From Oscillospiraceae bacterium (lineage in GTDB: Bacteria; Bacillota; Clostridia; UMGS1883), in the NCBI GenBank assembly GCA_022508735.1, contig JAFLUQ010000034.1:1-13309 (forward strand): a stretch of DNA of 13,309 nucleotides. Direction: 5' to 3'. The position numbers were made by a program, and so were the translations under genes. Positions 1 through 6,437 of the stretch are shown here, piece by piece (positions within the stretch are counted from its first letter, which is position 1; each line of letters starts with the position of its first letter). Below the pieces are notes generated by a model. It made no database searches. It was not told the DNA's origin and saw only the letters and a list, made by a program, of their open reading frames with translations.

Positions 1-692
1 CTCAGGTGTTCCGCTGCGCCCGCAAGGCTGAGCTTGTGCGCGAGGACTGCGAGCTTGAGTTCCTTGGCTTCGGCACCATGAATGGCAGCGACGGTCACGC
101 CTATAAGACCCGTGACGGCGGCGTTATGCGCCTGAGCGACCTTCTCGACAGTGCCGGAAAGGCCGCCGCCGAAAAGCTCAGCTCCAGCGATTTCACCGAG
201 AGTGACCGCCAGAGCGAGACCGCCGAGCGAGTTGGCGTGGCAGCCATAAAATTCGGCGACCTTATCAACCACCGCAGCAAGGATTATATTTTTGATCTTG
301 ATAAATTCCTCTCCTTTGAGGGCAAGACTGGCACATATCTGCTCTACAGCCTTACGCGCATAAATTCCATACTTAAAAAGGTAGGTGCAGGCGCTTCCGC
401 TCCCTTCTCGGCTGCAGAAGTTTATACCGACTCCGAGCGCGATCTCATGCTGGCGCTGCTGCTCTCAGGCGAATCCTTCAAGCACGGCTTTGAAGAGAAG
501 GCTCCCAACTACATTTGCGAGAGTGCCTATACGATCGCCACGGCATTCTCACGTTTCTACCATGACAATCACATTGTCAACGAGGCAAACGAGGCCAAAA
601 AGTTCGCATGGATCGGCCTATGCGCCCTTACCAAGCGCGTACTTGAGAAGCACCTCGAAGTTCTTGCTATTGAGCCTGTTGAAAGTATGTAA
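1..692 (+). CDS. argS: Arginyl-tRNA synthetase, C-terminal part (5' end outside window)
   Basis: Charges tRNA-Arg with arginine in the cytoplasm (class I aminoacyl-tRNA synthetase). The first complete codon visible is at 3-5, and the frame is open to the left edge, so the gene starts upstream; about 229 residues are seen. The segment DGHAYKTRDGGVMRLSDLL matches the KMSKS-equivalent loop of ArgS (E. coli has DGKPFKTRAGGTVKLADLL at the same place). It is followed by the helical stretch with VGVAAIKFGDL and the FEGKTGTYLLYSLTRI segment typical of ArgS. The last ~110 residues form the DALR anticodon-binding domain, ending in the usual short tail after the final helix (PVESM). The stop is TAA at 690-692. 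This is a housekeeping gene with no sign of damage. I see no convincing terminator between it and the next gene 86 bp downstream. Confidence 0.95.
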   Translation, partial: QVFRCARKAELVREDCELEFLGFGTMNGSDGHAYKTRDGGVMRLSDLLDSAGKAAAEKLSSSDFTESDRQSETAERVGVAAIKFGDLINHRSKDYIFDLDKFLSFEGKTGTYLLYSLTRINSILKKVGAGASAPFSAAEVYTDSERDLMLALLLSGESFKHGFEEKAPNYICESAYTIATAFSRFYHDNHIVNEANEAKKFAWIGLCALTKRVLEKHLEVLAIEPVESM

Positions 693-778
693 TATTACCC
701 TACAAACCGAAGGCTTGTATAGCCGCGGCGGCAAATTTATTGTATAATATGACCCTATATAATGAGGAGCGTGAAGCC

Positions 779-2242
779 ATGCACAGCTACACCGCAGATG
801 AGATATTTGCTATATTCAGCCGTGTGTTCGGCGGCCTTAAAAGACCGTTCACGCTCCATTCGCGCACCCTTTCGGGCCGCATAGTCTATCGGCGTTCGTG
901 CCATAGCTGCCGCTCGGTGGCGGCAGGCAGGGCCGACTGCGCCCATTGCCGCGGCGGCTCCTACAGTGCGCTTACGGCTGAAAGTGTCTTGAACCATATA
1001 AACGGCGGAGCCGCGGTGGGTATCTACCCTGCCGACGAAAACGGTCTCTGCCGTTTTTCCGTGCTTGAGCTCGGAGGCCCAGCTCCGGCTGTGGCCTTGC
1101 GCTACCTTCGCGACGCCTGCTGTTCTATCGGCGTGAGCTGCCTGTGTGAGATATGCGGGCATGGAGAAAGCGCACGGCTGTGGATTTTCTTTGGCACGGG
1201 GCTCAGTCCACAGGCTGCACTATACTCCGCCATGAGAGTCATATCAGAAGCCTTTTCTGAAAATATAAACGGGGCCGGAGCTATAACCGATATCCTGCCT
1301 GTTGTCGGGAACGGCTTCGGTCGGCCCGCGGTGCTGCCGCTGTTCGACATAAGCGATAATTTCTCTTTTCTGCTGAATGACGACTTTGAACCGGTCGCTG
1401 ACCCGATAGCTCTGCTTTCCGATCTTGCCCCCTCTTCGGCAGACTTTTCTTTCCCGGAATATTCCGTTCCGCCTGAAATTAAAGCGGAGCTATGTGGCTC
1501 ACTATATATAAATACAGCCGGACTTCCACCCCAGACTCTCGCGTCCCTGTGCCGAGGGGCCTGTTTTGTGAATTCAATGATGGCAGAGTTTTCCGGCGAG
1601 CCCTCCATCGTCCGCTGCTTTGAGCTATCCGGCGGAAGACTGGCGGTGCCCCGAGGTTTTGATATATCCGCCTTACTGCCCGGAACTAAAATCTCACTGA
1701 CCGACAGCCGCACATCCGGGCGTAAACTGAGATTGAAATACACGGCCTCACTGACGGGCTGGCAGAAGGAAGCCTTTAAGGCGCTCATAGACTCCGGCAG
1801 CGGAATACTCACGGCGCCCACGGGCAGCGGCAAAACGGCAATAATTCTTGCTCTGCTTGCAAAGCTCGGTCGTAGCACTTTAATACTCACGCCTGACAGA
1901 GTTACCGCGGTGCGCTGGCAACGCCGTATATGCGATCATATGGGTATCAAGGAAAACGCTGTCGGGCTTATAGCCGAAGACAAAGACTGGCCAAACGGAC
2001 TTTTTGACATTGCCGTTCTCGGGCCGAACACCGCACTGCGGCTGGCGGAGCACCTGCCAAGCTATGGCGTGGTCTTTGTCGCCGACTGCGATAGGATGCA
2101 GGGCGGAGCGGCCTTCCGCGAATGTATGGAAACTGTTTGCGCACGTTACATATACGCCTGTTCCGCCCGCCCAACAGAACAGGCCCGCCTTGCTGACTAC
2201 TTGCGCCTCTATATCGGAAAAACCGTTTTCAGCCTGAATTAA
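779..2242 (+). CDS. Degenerate TOTE-type zinc finger/primase (AEP)-SF2 helicase protein
   Basis: I chose the ATG at 779 (487 aa) because GAGGAG at 764-769 sits 9 nt upstream; a TTG at 740 is possible but lacks a site. Seen: a CxxC...CxxC zinc finger (C41, C44, C54, C57); then a region matching the archaeo-eukaryotic primase domain annotated in TOTE conflict systems (GAAVGIYP near 77-84, ARLWIFF 132-138, GFGRPAVLPL 179-188); then a helicase N-terminal RecA domain with Q329 and Walker A APTGSGKT at 346-353. Family members carry DFD, GAHxW and DEC/DEAH-like motifs. Here these read ELG (97-99), ARLW (R133 for His) and DCDR (436-439), and the SAT-like motif is SARPT. The protein stops after RecA domain 1, whereas family members have two. 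I infer loss of both primase and ATPase activity, with a possible binding or regulatory role. A TATAAT box lies at 743-748 without a good -35. The domain assignment is by recalled family pattern. Confidence 0.75.
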   Translation: MHSYTADEIFAIFSRVFGGLKRPFTLHSRTLSGRIVYRRSCHSCRSVAAGRADCAHCRGGSYSALTAESVLNHINGGAAVGIYPADENGLCRFSVLELGGPAPAVALRYLRDACCSIGVSCLCEICGHGESARLWIFFGTGLSPQAALYSAMRVISEAFSENINGAGAITDILPVVGNGFGRPAVLPLFDISDNFSFLLNDDFEPVADPIALLSDLAPSSADFSFPEYSVPPEIKAELCGSLYINTAGLPPQTLASLCRGACFVNSMMAEFSGEPSIVRCFELSGGRLAVPRGFDISALLPGTKISLTDSRTSGRKLRLKYTASLTGWQKEAFKALIDSGSGILTAPTGSGKTAIILALLAKLGRSTLILTPDRVTAVRWQRRICDHMGIKENAVGLIAEDKDWPNGLFDIAVLGPNTALRLAEHLPSYGVVFVADCDRMQGGAAFRECMETVCARYIYACSARPTEQARLADYLRLYIGKTVFSLN

Positions 2243-2243
2243 T

Positions 2244-2278
2244 AAAAAATTGCCGCCGGAAATTCCGGCGGCCTTTTT
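2244..2278. terminator. Bidirectional intrinsic terminator between convergent genes
   Basis: A perfect 8-bp GC-rich stem, GCCGCCGG (2252-2259) with CCGGCGGC (2265-2272), is extended by possible A-T pairs in the loop. It is followed by a T run at 2274-2278 on the plus strand and preceded by an A run at 2244-2249, which reads as a T run on the minus strand. It starts right after the stop of the primase-like gene, and the antiporter gene ends at 2306, so it can serve both. Confidence 0.9.
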
Positions 2279-2305
2279 AGTATGTTGATAAGGTTAAACT
2301 ATAAT

Positions 2306-3262
2306 TTATACGGTCATTACCCCATAATTTCTCATTATAATATACGCCAGATAAGCCGCATACGCCAGCACCATAGCGCCGCCGTCGATTCGGCCGATCT
2401 TTTTTCTGAAAACGGGAATGGCCATAAGCACTGTTATTGCGAGCAAAATTGCTGTATCAATCACTATCTCGGGGCTTATATTTATCGGGTGGATCGAGGT
2501 AGACAGGCCGAGCACAAAGCAGATATTGAAAATATTCGAGCCGACCACGTTACCGATGGAGATATCGTTCTCACCCTTTTTAGCCGCAACAAGGCTGGTG
2601 ACCAGCTCCGGCAGCGATGTGCCTACGGAAACTATCGTAAGGCCCACAAGCGTGTCGCTCATGCCCAAGGCTACGGCCAGCACAGAAGCGTTGTCTACGA
2701 CCATGTCGCCTCCCACGATTATGCCGGCAGCCCCAAGCACTATAGAGAGCAGGCATTTGAGCGTGCTTATTCCTTCGCCGGACGGCTCATCATTAGCACC
2801 TGACCGGGCCTTAAGGGCGCCGCGAACGGTATAGGTGAGGAAAAATATAAAGAACACAACTAATATAAGCCCATTGGCGCGCGACATACTGCCGTCGAAA
2901 AATACACAAAGCAGCACCAGCGTAATAGCCGCCATAAAGGGGTAGTCCTTCTTTATTATGCTACTGGAGACCGGCAGCCTCACGAACATGGCTGAGAATC
3001 CTACCACTATCAGAGAATTAAAAATGTTAGAGCCAACCACATTGCCAGCCGCTATACCGTTGCTTCCGGAAAAGGCGGCAGAAAGACTCACCGCAAACTC
3101 CGGCAGAGAAGTACCAAATGCCACGATCGTCAGACCCACAATAACCGGCGGTATCTTAAGGCGACGAGACACCTCTGACGCTCCATCCACGAAGGCATCT
3201 GCCCCCTTGATGAGCAGCACAAAGCCTGCAATGAGCAGCACCGCATTTAATAAAAGCTGCAT
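2306..3262 (-). CDS. CaCA-family Na+/Ca2+ antiporter (YrbG-like)
   Basis: An integral membrane cation exchanger that moves Ca2+ against a Na+ (or H+, K+) gradient. The 318-residue length from the chosen ATG at 3262 fits bacterial CaCA proteins. That start has GGGAGGG six bases upstream, while a longer reading frame beginning at 3298 would start inside the promoter. The two diagnostic alpha repeats are complete: GTSLPEF (50-56) with GNVVGSNIFN (73-82), and GTSLPEL (214-220) with GNVVGSNIFN (237-246). These carry the acidic ion-ligating Glu residues. Hydrophobic segments fill most of the chain, giving roughly ten membrane spans with a short charged loop near 150-168. It is a single-gene unit with its own promoter and terminator. 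The family is secure; the transported ion is inferred. Confidence 0.93.
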   Translation of the reverse strand: MQLLLNAVLLIAGFVLLIKGADAFVDGASEVSRRLKIPPVIVGLTIVAFGTSLPEFAVSLSAAFSGSNGIAAGNVVGSNIFNSLIVVGFSAMFVRLPVSSSIIKKDYPFMAAITLVLLCVFFDGSMSRANGLILVVFFIFFLTYTVRGALKARSGANDEPSGEGISTLKCLLSIVLGAAGIIVGGDMVVDNASVLAVALGMSDTLVGLTIVSVGTSLPELVTSLVAAKKGENDISIGNVVGSNIFNICFVLGLSTSIHPINISPEIVIDTAILLAITVLMAIPVFRKKIGRIDGGAMVLAYAAYLAYIIMRNYGVMTV

Positions 3263-3289
3263 AATTTTCCCTCCCTTTCGGCATAGTAT

Positions 3290-3318
3290 AATATACACCT
3301 ATTTCCAAAGTTTGTCAA
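3290..3318 (-). promoter_or_regulatory. Sigma-A-type promoter of the antiporter gene
   Basis: On the minus strand TTGACA (3313-3318) is followed by a 17-bp spacer and TATATT (3290-3295). This places the transcript start about 20 bp upstream of the antiporter's ribosome-binding site. Confidence 0.8.
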
Positions 3319-3362
3319 GAGTGGGGCGTGGGATTTTTGTTTTATTTTCTCAACAAATTCAC

Positions 3363-3391
3363 ACAAAACAAAACAGGCCGCCGAAGCGGCC
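3363..3391 (-). terminator. Intrinsic terminator after the secreted protein/small peptide operon
   Basis: On the minus strand the stem GGCCGC/GCGGCC (3386-3391 with 3376-3381) is closed by a stable TTCG tetraloop and followed by a T-rich stretch (TGTTTTGTTTTG). It lies about 65 bp downstream of the small peptide gene and upstream of the antiporter promoter, so it insulates the two units. Confidence 0.85.
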
Positions 3392-3457
3392 CGATTTTGT
3401 TTGGGAGCTTTTTATCAGCAGGCAAGCCTGCCCATAATTTTATTTATATCCGAAGGA

Positions 3458-3628
3458 TTACAGCCAAGCGTCGCTAACGCCTTCCCAGAGGCCTGCAGCC
3501 TCGGTAGCCTTGTCATTAAAGCCTTCAACCTTGTCGAACTTCTTAACGGCAATTGTAGAAGCCATGATAACATCCTCGGAGTTCAGCTCAACAGAGCTGA
3601 TTACGGGATTTTCAAATAACTTTTTCAT
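3458..3628 (-). CDS. 56-residue small peptide, translationally coupled
   Basis: An ATG at 3628 and stop at 3458 give a 56-residue peptide with no cysteine. It begins MKKLFENPVISSVELNSEDV and ends in WEGVSDAWL. The start is supported by a perfect AGGAGG whose first bases overlap the stop codon of the upstream secreted-protein gene, leaving only 14 nt between stop and start. I recognise the general style (MKK-x-P-V-x-x-x-x-E/D-DVI-x-x-S) from unassigned short proteins of gut Clostridia but know of no function. It has no signal peptide or hydrophobic stretch. Options are a cytoplasmic partner of the secreted protein or a peptide precursor; neither is shown. The gene itself is well supported by its spacing and by the terminator downstream. 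Confidence 0.8.
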   Translation of the reverse strand: MKKLFENPVISSVELNSEDVIMASTIAVKKFDKVEGFNDKATEAAGLWEGVSDAWL

Positions 3629-3642
3629 TGTTATTTACCTCC

Positions 3643-5775
3643 TTATACTTCTTCAATGAAGTCAAGCTCACCGGAAACAGCCTCGTCAGCAACGACCTCG
3701 GAAGCCTCAAGCACGAACTCAACCTCTTCAAGGTAAACTACGATCTCTTCGGTCTCAGCACTCTCGCCAGCGAGTGTTACTGTGCCGTCATCGTTGAGTG
3801 TAGCCTCGGTGTACTTACCGCCAGCCTTTGCAGCTGTGAAAGCAAGACCAAGACCGGCAGCCTTTTCATTGATCTTAACGGTAGCACCGTCTATAACAAG
3901 AACCTTGGCAGCCTCAGCAGTAAGAGAACCGTCTTCCTTAACGAAGATACCGCCGGCAGCGAGAACCTTGTTAACAGCAGCAAGCTGAGCCTCTTCGATC
4001 TGACCGTCGATCTGAGCGGAAGCAACAGCCTCCATAACAAGGCCGTAAACGCTTACAACAGCAGTGCGGTTACCCTCTGTAGTGCCGTTTACGCTTGTTG
4101 CAGCATACTGAGCGTTGGTATCGCCAACAACAAAGGCAGCGCCAACAGCTCCGTCAAGTGTAGCGGTTGCGATCTGAGCAACCTCACCCTCAACAAGGCC
4201 GTATACGTTGATAGCTGTGCCGGCTGTGTTAGCGGAAGCATAAGCGAAGTCAATTGTGAAGACCTCGTCCTCGTCGTCCCAGCCAAGAGCGGGAGCAACC
4301 AGGTCAAGGGGAGCTTCTGTTGCTTCAACTTCGATAGCCTTTATAACAAAGATACCGTTGTTGTTTGCCTTAAATGCGAGCGCGTCTGTTCCCTCGGGAA
4401 GCTTGCCGATGTTTACTGTAACAACAACATCGTTAGCGCGAAGGTATGCATCGGATGTATCCTCAGCTGTTACGTTCTCCTTGCCGAAGCTTACGCTTAA
4501 GAGACCCTCTGCCTTTTCTGCAAGTGCGGCTGTAGCCTTTTCACCTGCAGCGAGGTCAACGTCCTTCAGGCCCTTAACAGCAGATACGCTTACATCAGTG
4601 GACATATTGTTTTCGCCCTCGTTGAATCTACCTGTAAGGGTAACCTGAACGTTGGCGTCAGCAGCGATCTCAGAAGCATCGATATAGGCATAACCTGTAC
4701 GGTTAGCGCCCCAAGATACAACGTTGGCATAGTTGTATGTACCCTCAACTACAGCTGCCACATTGGCATCATTGTTCCATGTGAACATAGTAAGAGGAGC
4801 AACTGTAACTGTCTCACCAACTGCAACCTCAACTGCAGCGTCAAGATAGTACTGACCGCCATAGATACCGGCAGGAACAGTTACTTTCTCGGGAATAGCA
4901 GCAGCCTCATACTCGTATGTACCAACCTCGTTGCCCTCAGCGTCAACAAGAGATACTGTAACGGTCTGGCCATTCTTATAAGCTGCTACGAGCTCAGCGG
5001 TCTCACCCTCGGCAACATCAGCAGAGAGTGTGCTGGCAGCTTCATCAAGATAGTACTCAACACCGTCAACGGTGATGGAAGCAGCGGCAGCCTCAGTAAC
5101 TGTGCCGGGGATAACCTTTGTAGTTACAGCATCACCGTAAGCCTCGCCGTTAACAGTTGTTTTAACTGTCTTGTATGCATAACCGGCAGTCCAGTGGATG
5201 TGAAGCTCAGAAATTGTGAAGCGATCAGCGCCTGCGCCATTATTTGTGAGAGCCATAAATCTGTCAATGGTGTCCTGAGTAGCACGATAGCCAAGATCAG
5301 CAACATTGGCAATTTCTGTCTCGCCGTCTTTTACAACTACAGACCATGTGTGTGCCTTTGTATCAGTAACGATAGCAAAGTTGTATGTCTTGCCTTTTTC
5401 AATAGCAAAGCTGCCATCATCGATCTGGCTTGAGCCGTTGTGGAATCTAAGCACACCGTTATCCTTGTTAATGTGGATACCAATGGCAGACTGACTGAAT
5501 GTGGGAGCAGCATTCTGAGCGGTTGTACCAAGACCAATCCAGTCATCGCCCCAACCTGCTTCTGCGCCCCATGTAAGGTCAAACTCAACTTCCACGGTTC
5601 CGGATACGGGGCCAATCTGCTTGAACTGAGCAGTATCCTGACCACCAAGATTGCCGAACGCCTCAAACGTCCAGTCAGCATCTTCAGCCGCGCTGGCAAC
5701 AAGGCCGAACGTGGGAACGATTGCAACGATCATTGCAAGAGCAATGACCATAGCAAGAATCTTTTTAGTGTTCAT
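3643..5775 (-). CDS. Secreted acidic beta-rich protein with ConA/LamG-like N-terminal domain
   Basis: 710 residues. The start ATG at 5775 has AGGAGG 9 nt upstream. A classical signal peptide occupies residues 1-29/30 (KK, hydrophobic core, cleavage near VASA|A). Residues about 32-196 look like a concanavalin/LamG-type beta-sandwich (SGTVEVEFDLTW, IGIHINKDNGVLRF, YNFAIVTDTKAHTWSVVV, ending FTISELHIHW). Beyond that come beta-rich segments, including two similar units near 232-265 and 297-328 (both contain YYLD and an acidic GET turn). A second pair occurs near 520-580, where INVYGLV and VSVYGLV recur. The tail is strongly acidic. There is no cysteine, no LPxTG motif, no SLH or dockerin domain and no C-terminal TM, so attachment to the wall is unexplained. 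Codon use is even and looks biased. Likely an abundant exported carbohydrate- or surface-binding protein; the binding role is inferred. Confidence 0.8.
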   Translation of the reverse strand: MNTKKILAMVIALAMIVAIVPTFGLVASAAEDADWTFEAFGNLGGQDTAQFKQIGPVSGTVEVEFDLTWGAEAGWGDDWIGLGTTAQNAAPTFSQSAIGIHINKDNGVLRFHNGSSQIDDGSFAIEKGKTYNFAIVTDTKAHTWSVVVKDGETEIANVADLGYRATQDTIDRFMALTNNGAGADRFTISELHIHWTAGYAYKTVKTTVNGEAYGDAVTTKVIPGTVTEAAAASITVDGVEYYLDEAASTLSADVAEGETAELVAAYKNGQTVTVSLVDAEGNEVGTYEYEAAAIPEKVTVPAGIYGGQYYLDAAVEVAVGETVTVAPLTMFTWNNDANVAAVVEGTYNYANVVSWGANRTGYAYIDASEIAADANVQVTLTGRFNEGENNMSTDVSVSAVKGLKDVDLAAGEKATAALAEKAEGLLSVSFGKENVTAEDTSDAYLRANDVVVTVNIGKLPEGTDALAFKANNNGIFVIKAIEVEATEAPLDLVAPALGWDDEDEVFTIDFAYASANTAGTAINVYGLVEGEVAQIATATLDGAVGAAFVVGDTNAQYAATSVNGTTEGNRTAVVSVYGLVMEAVASAQIDGQIEEAQLAAVNKVLAAGGIFVKEDGSLTAEAAKVLVIDGATVKINEKAAGLGLAFTAAKAGGKYTEATLNDDGTVTLAGESAETEEIVVYLEEVEFVLEASEVVADEAVSGELDFIEEV

Positions 5776-5956
5776 TGTTCTATTTCCTCCTGTTATAAGT
5801 TTTTGGTTTTTCTCCGCTTAAGAACGACCAAGCGCAGACAACTCAGTTTCCGGCCTCCCATACCGGTTTGTATTATCCGCACCCCGCCGCTTCTTTTGCG
5901 AAGCGTTACTTCAGCATTTTTCTGCATCGTTGGCAGAAAGACACTTCGGTACTTAT
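5776..5956 (-). promoter_or_regulatory. Long (~180 nt) structured mRNA leader of the secreted protein gene
   Basis: The predicted transcript start near 5956 leaves about 180 nt before the ATG. On the minus strand the leader contains a 7-bp hairpin TTTCTGC/GCAGAAA (5933-5939 with 5919-5925), a 6-bp hairpin CGCTTC/GCAAAA loop/GAAGCG (5888-5905), and a CCGG...CCGG pairing near 5850-5867. I cannot match it to a known riboswitch. It may act on mRNA stability or translation of an abundant surface protein. Confidence 0.45.
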
Positions 5957-5962
5957 AAGCAC

Positions 5963-5991
5963 ATTATAGCATGTTCATTTTCCTTTGTCAA
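5963..5991 (-). promoter_or_regulatory. Consensus sigma-A promoter of the secreted protein operon
   Basis: On the minus strand, perfect TTGACA (5986-5991), 17-bp spacer and perfect TATAAT (5963-5968). This fits strong expression of the 710-aa protein and the small peptide gene. Confidence 0.9.
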
Positions 5992-6127
5992 CAACTTAGA
6001 TAAATTATTTTATGAATTTTTGTGTTAATATTTTAATATTCCTCAAAAATTTACAACTGCAGAACTAAAATACGATATATAAATTATAACAGATAATAAT
6101 AATAATAATCCGTGCCCGAACAGCCCT

Positions 6128-6171
6128 AAAAATAAAACAAGGATGGAGCTGTTCTTGCTCTCATCCTTGTT
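6128..6171 (-). terminator. Intrinsic terminator behind a surface-protein gene remnant
   Basis: A 10-bp stem AACAAGGATG/CATCCTTGTT (6136-6145 with 6162-6171) is continued by GAGC/GCTC (6146-6149 with 6157-6160) after one bulged base. On the minus strand it is followed by TTATTTTTA. It lies about 30 bp after the stop of the remnant at 6201-6350. An open reading frame crossing the hairpin (6043-6258) is not credible as a gene. Confidence 0.75.
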
Positions 6172-6200
6172 TGTCATCATATATATGACGTTGGTAATCT

Positions 6201-6350
6201 TTAATCCATACAAATATATGGCTTTGCTATCGGGCGCATTGTATCTATACCGTCCCAAATAAAAATTTTCACATAGCTTATTTTTTCGCCGCCCTTTGGT
6301 GTGTATACGGAACGGATATTATTTCTGTCACTTCCTTTTCGATATACTTC
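6201..6350 (-). pseudogene. Remnant: 3' end of a surface-protein gene
   Basis: On the minus strand a frame with no usable start reads through about 49 codons and ends ...ISYVKIFIWDGIDTMRPIAK... before a TAA at 6203-6201. The closing pattern (hydrophobic strand, F/W-W-D, then T/S-M-R/K-P) resembles the C-termini of large secreted proteins in gut Clostridia, as I recall them. An in-frame TGA lies just upstream, and the 5' part of the gene is absent. A terminator follows the stop, as expected for the end of a once-functional gene. The fragment sits between the terminator of the cyclic-di-GMP operon and the promoter of the 710-aa protein. The assignment rests on a short stretch and is moderate. 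Confidence 0.4.
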
Positions 6351-6371
6351 ACGTCACTGTTTCCCGTTGGG

Positions 6372-6414
6372 AAAAATAGAGAGGCAGTAACAACCCGACC
6401 GTTTTGCCACTGCC
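6372..6414 (-). terminator. Intrinsic terminator of the cyclic-di-GMP operon
   Basis: On the minus strand GGCAGTGGCAA (6404-6414) pairs with TTGTTACTGCC (6383-6393), 11 bp with two G-U wobbles and a 10-nt loop. It is followed by TCTCTATTTTT. It begins 24 bp after the stop of the diguanylate cyclase gene. The T run starts a few bases from the stem, which weakens it slightly. Confidence 0.7.
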
Positions 6415-6437
6415 CCTATTATGAATTATTATCGCGC

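Noticed and set aside
692..730. Possible argS terminator (ACAAACC/GGCTTGT)
   Set aside because: The stem is short and interrupted and no T tract follows.
715..748. Full promoter for the primase-like gene
   Set aside because: TATAAT at 743-748 is good, but the nearest -35-like TTGTAT is 22 bp away, too far; only the -10 can be supported.
2282..2834. Plus-strand ORFs of 173 and 138 codons
   Set aside because: They are antisense to the well-conserved antiporter alpha-2 repeat region and lack ribosome-binding sites.
3628..4500. Plus-strand ORF of 290 codons rich in Ser, Leu and Cys
   Set aside because: It is antisense to the secreted-protein gene, whose signal peptide, ribosome-binding site and promoter are clear; the long frame comes from biased codon use on the real strand.
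6043..6258. Minus-strand ORF of 71 codons with a hydrophobic stretch
   Set aside because: It starts at TTG with no ribosome-binding site and reads straight through the terminator hairpin at 6136-6171; a different frame carries the recognisable C-terminal motif.
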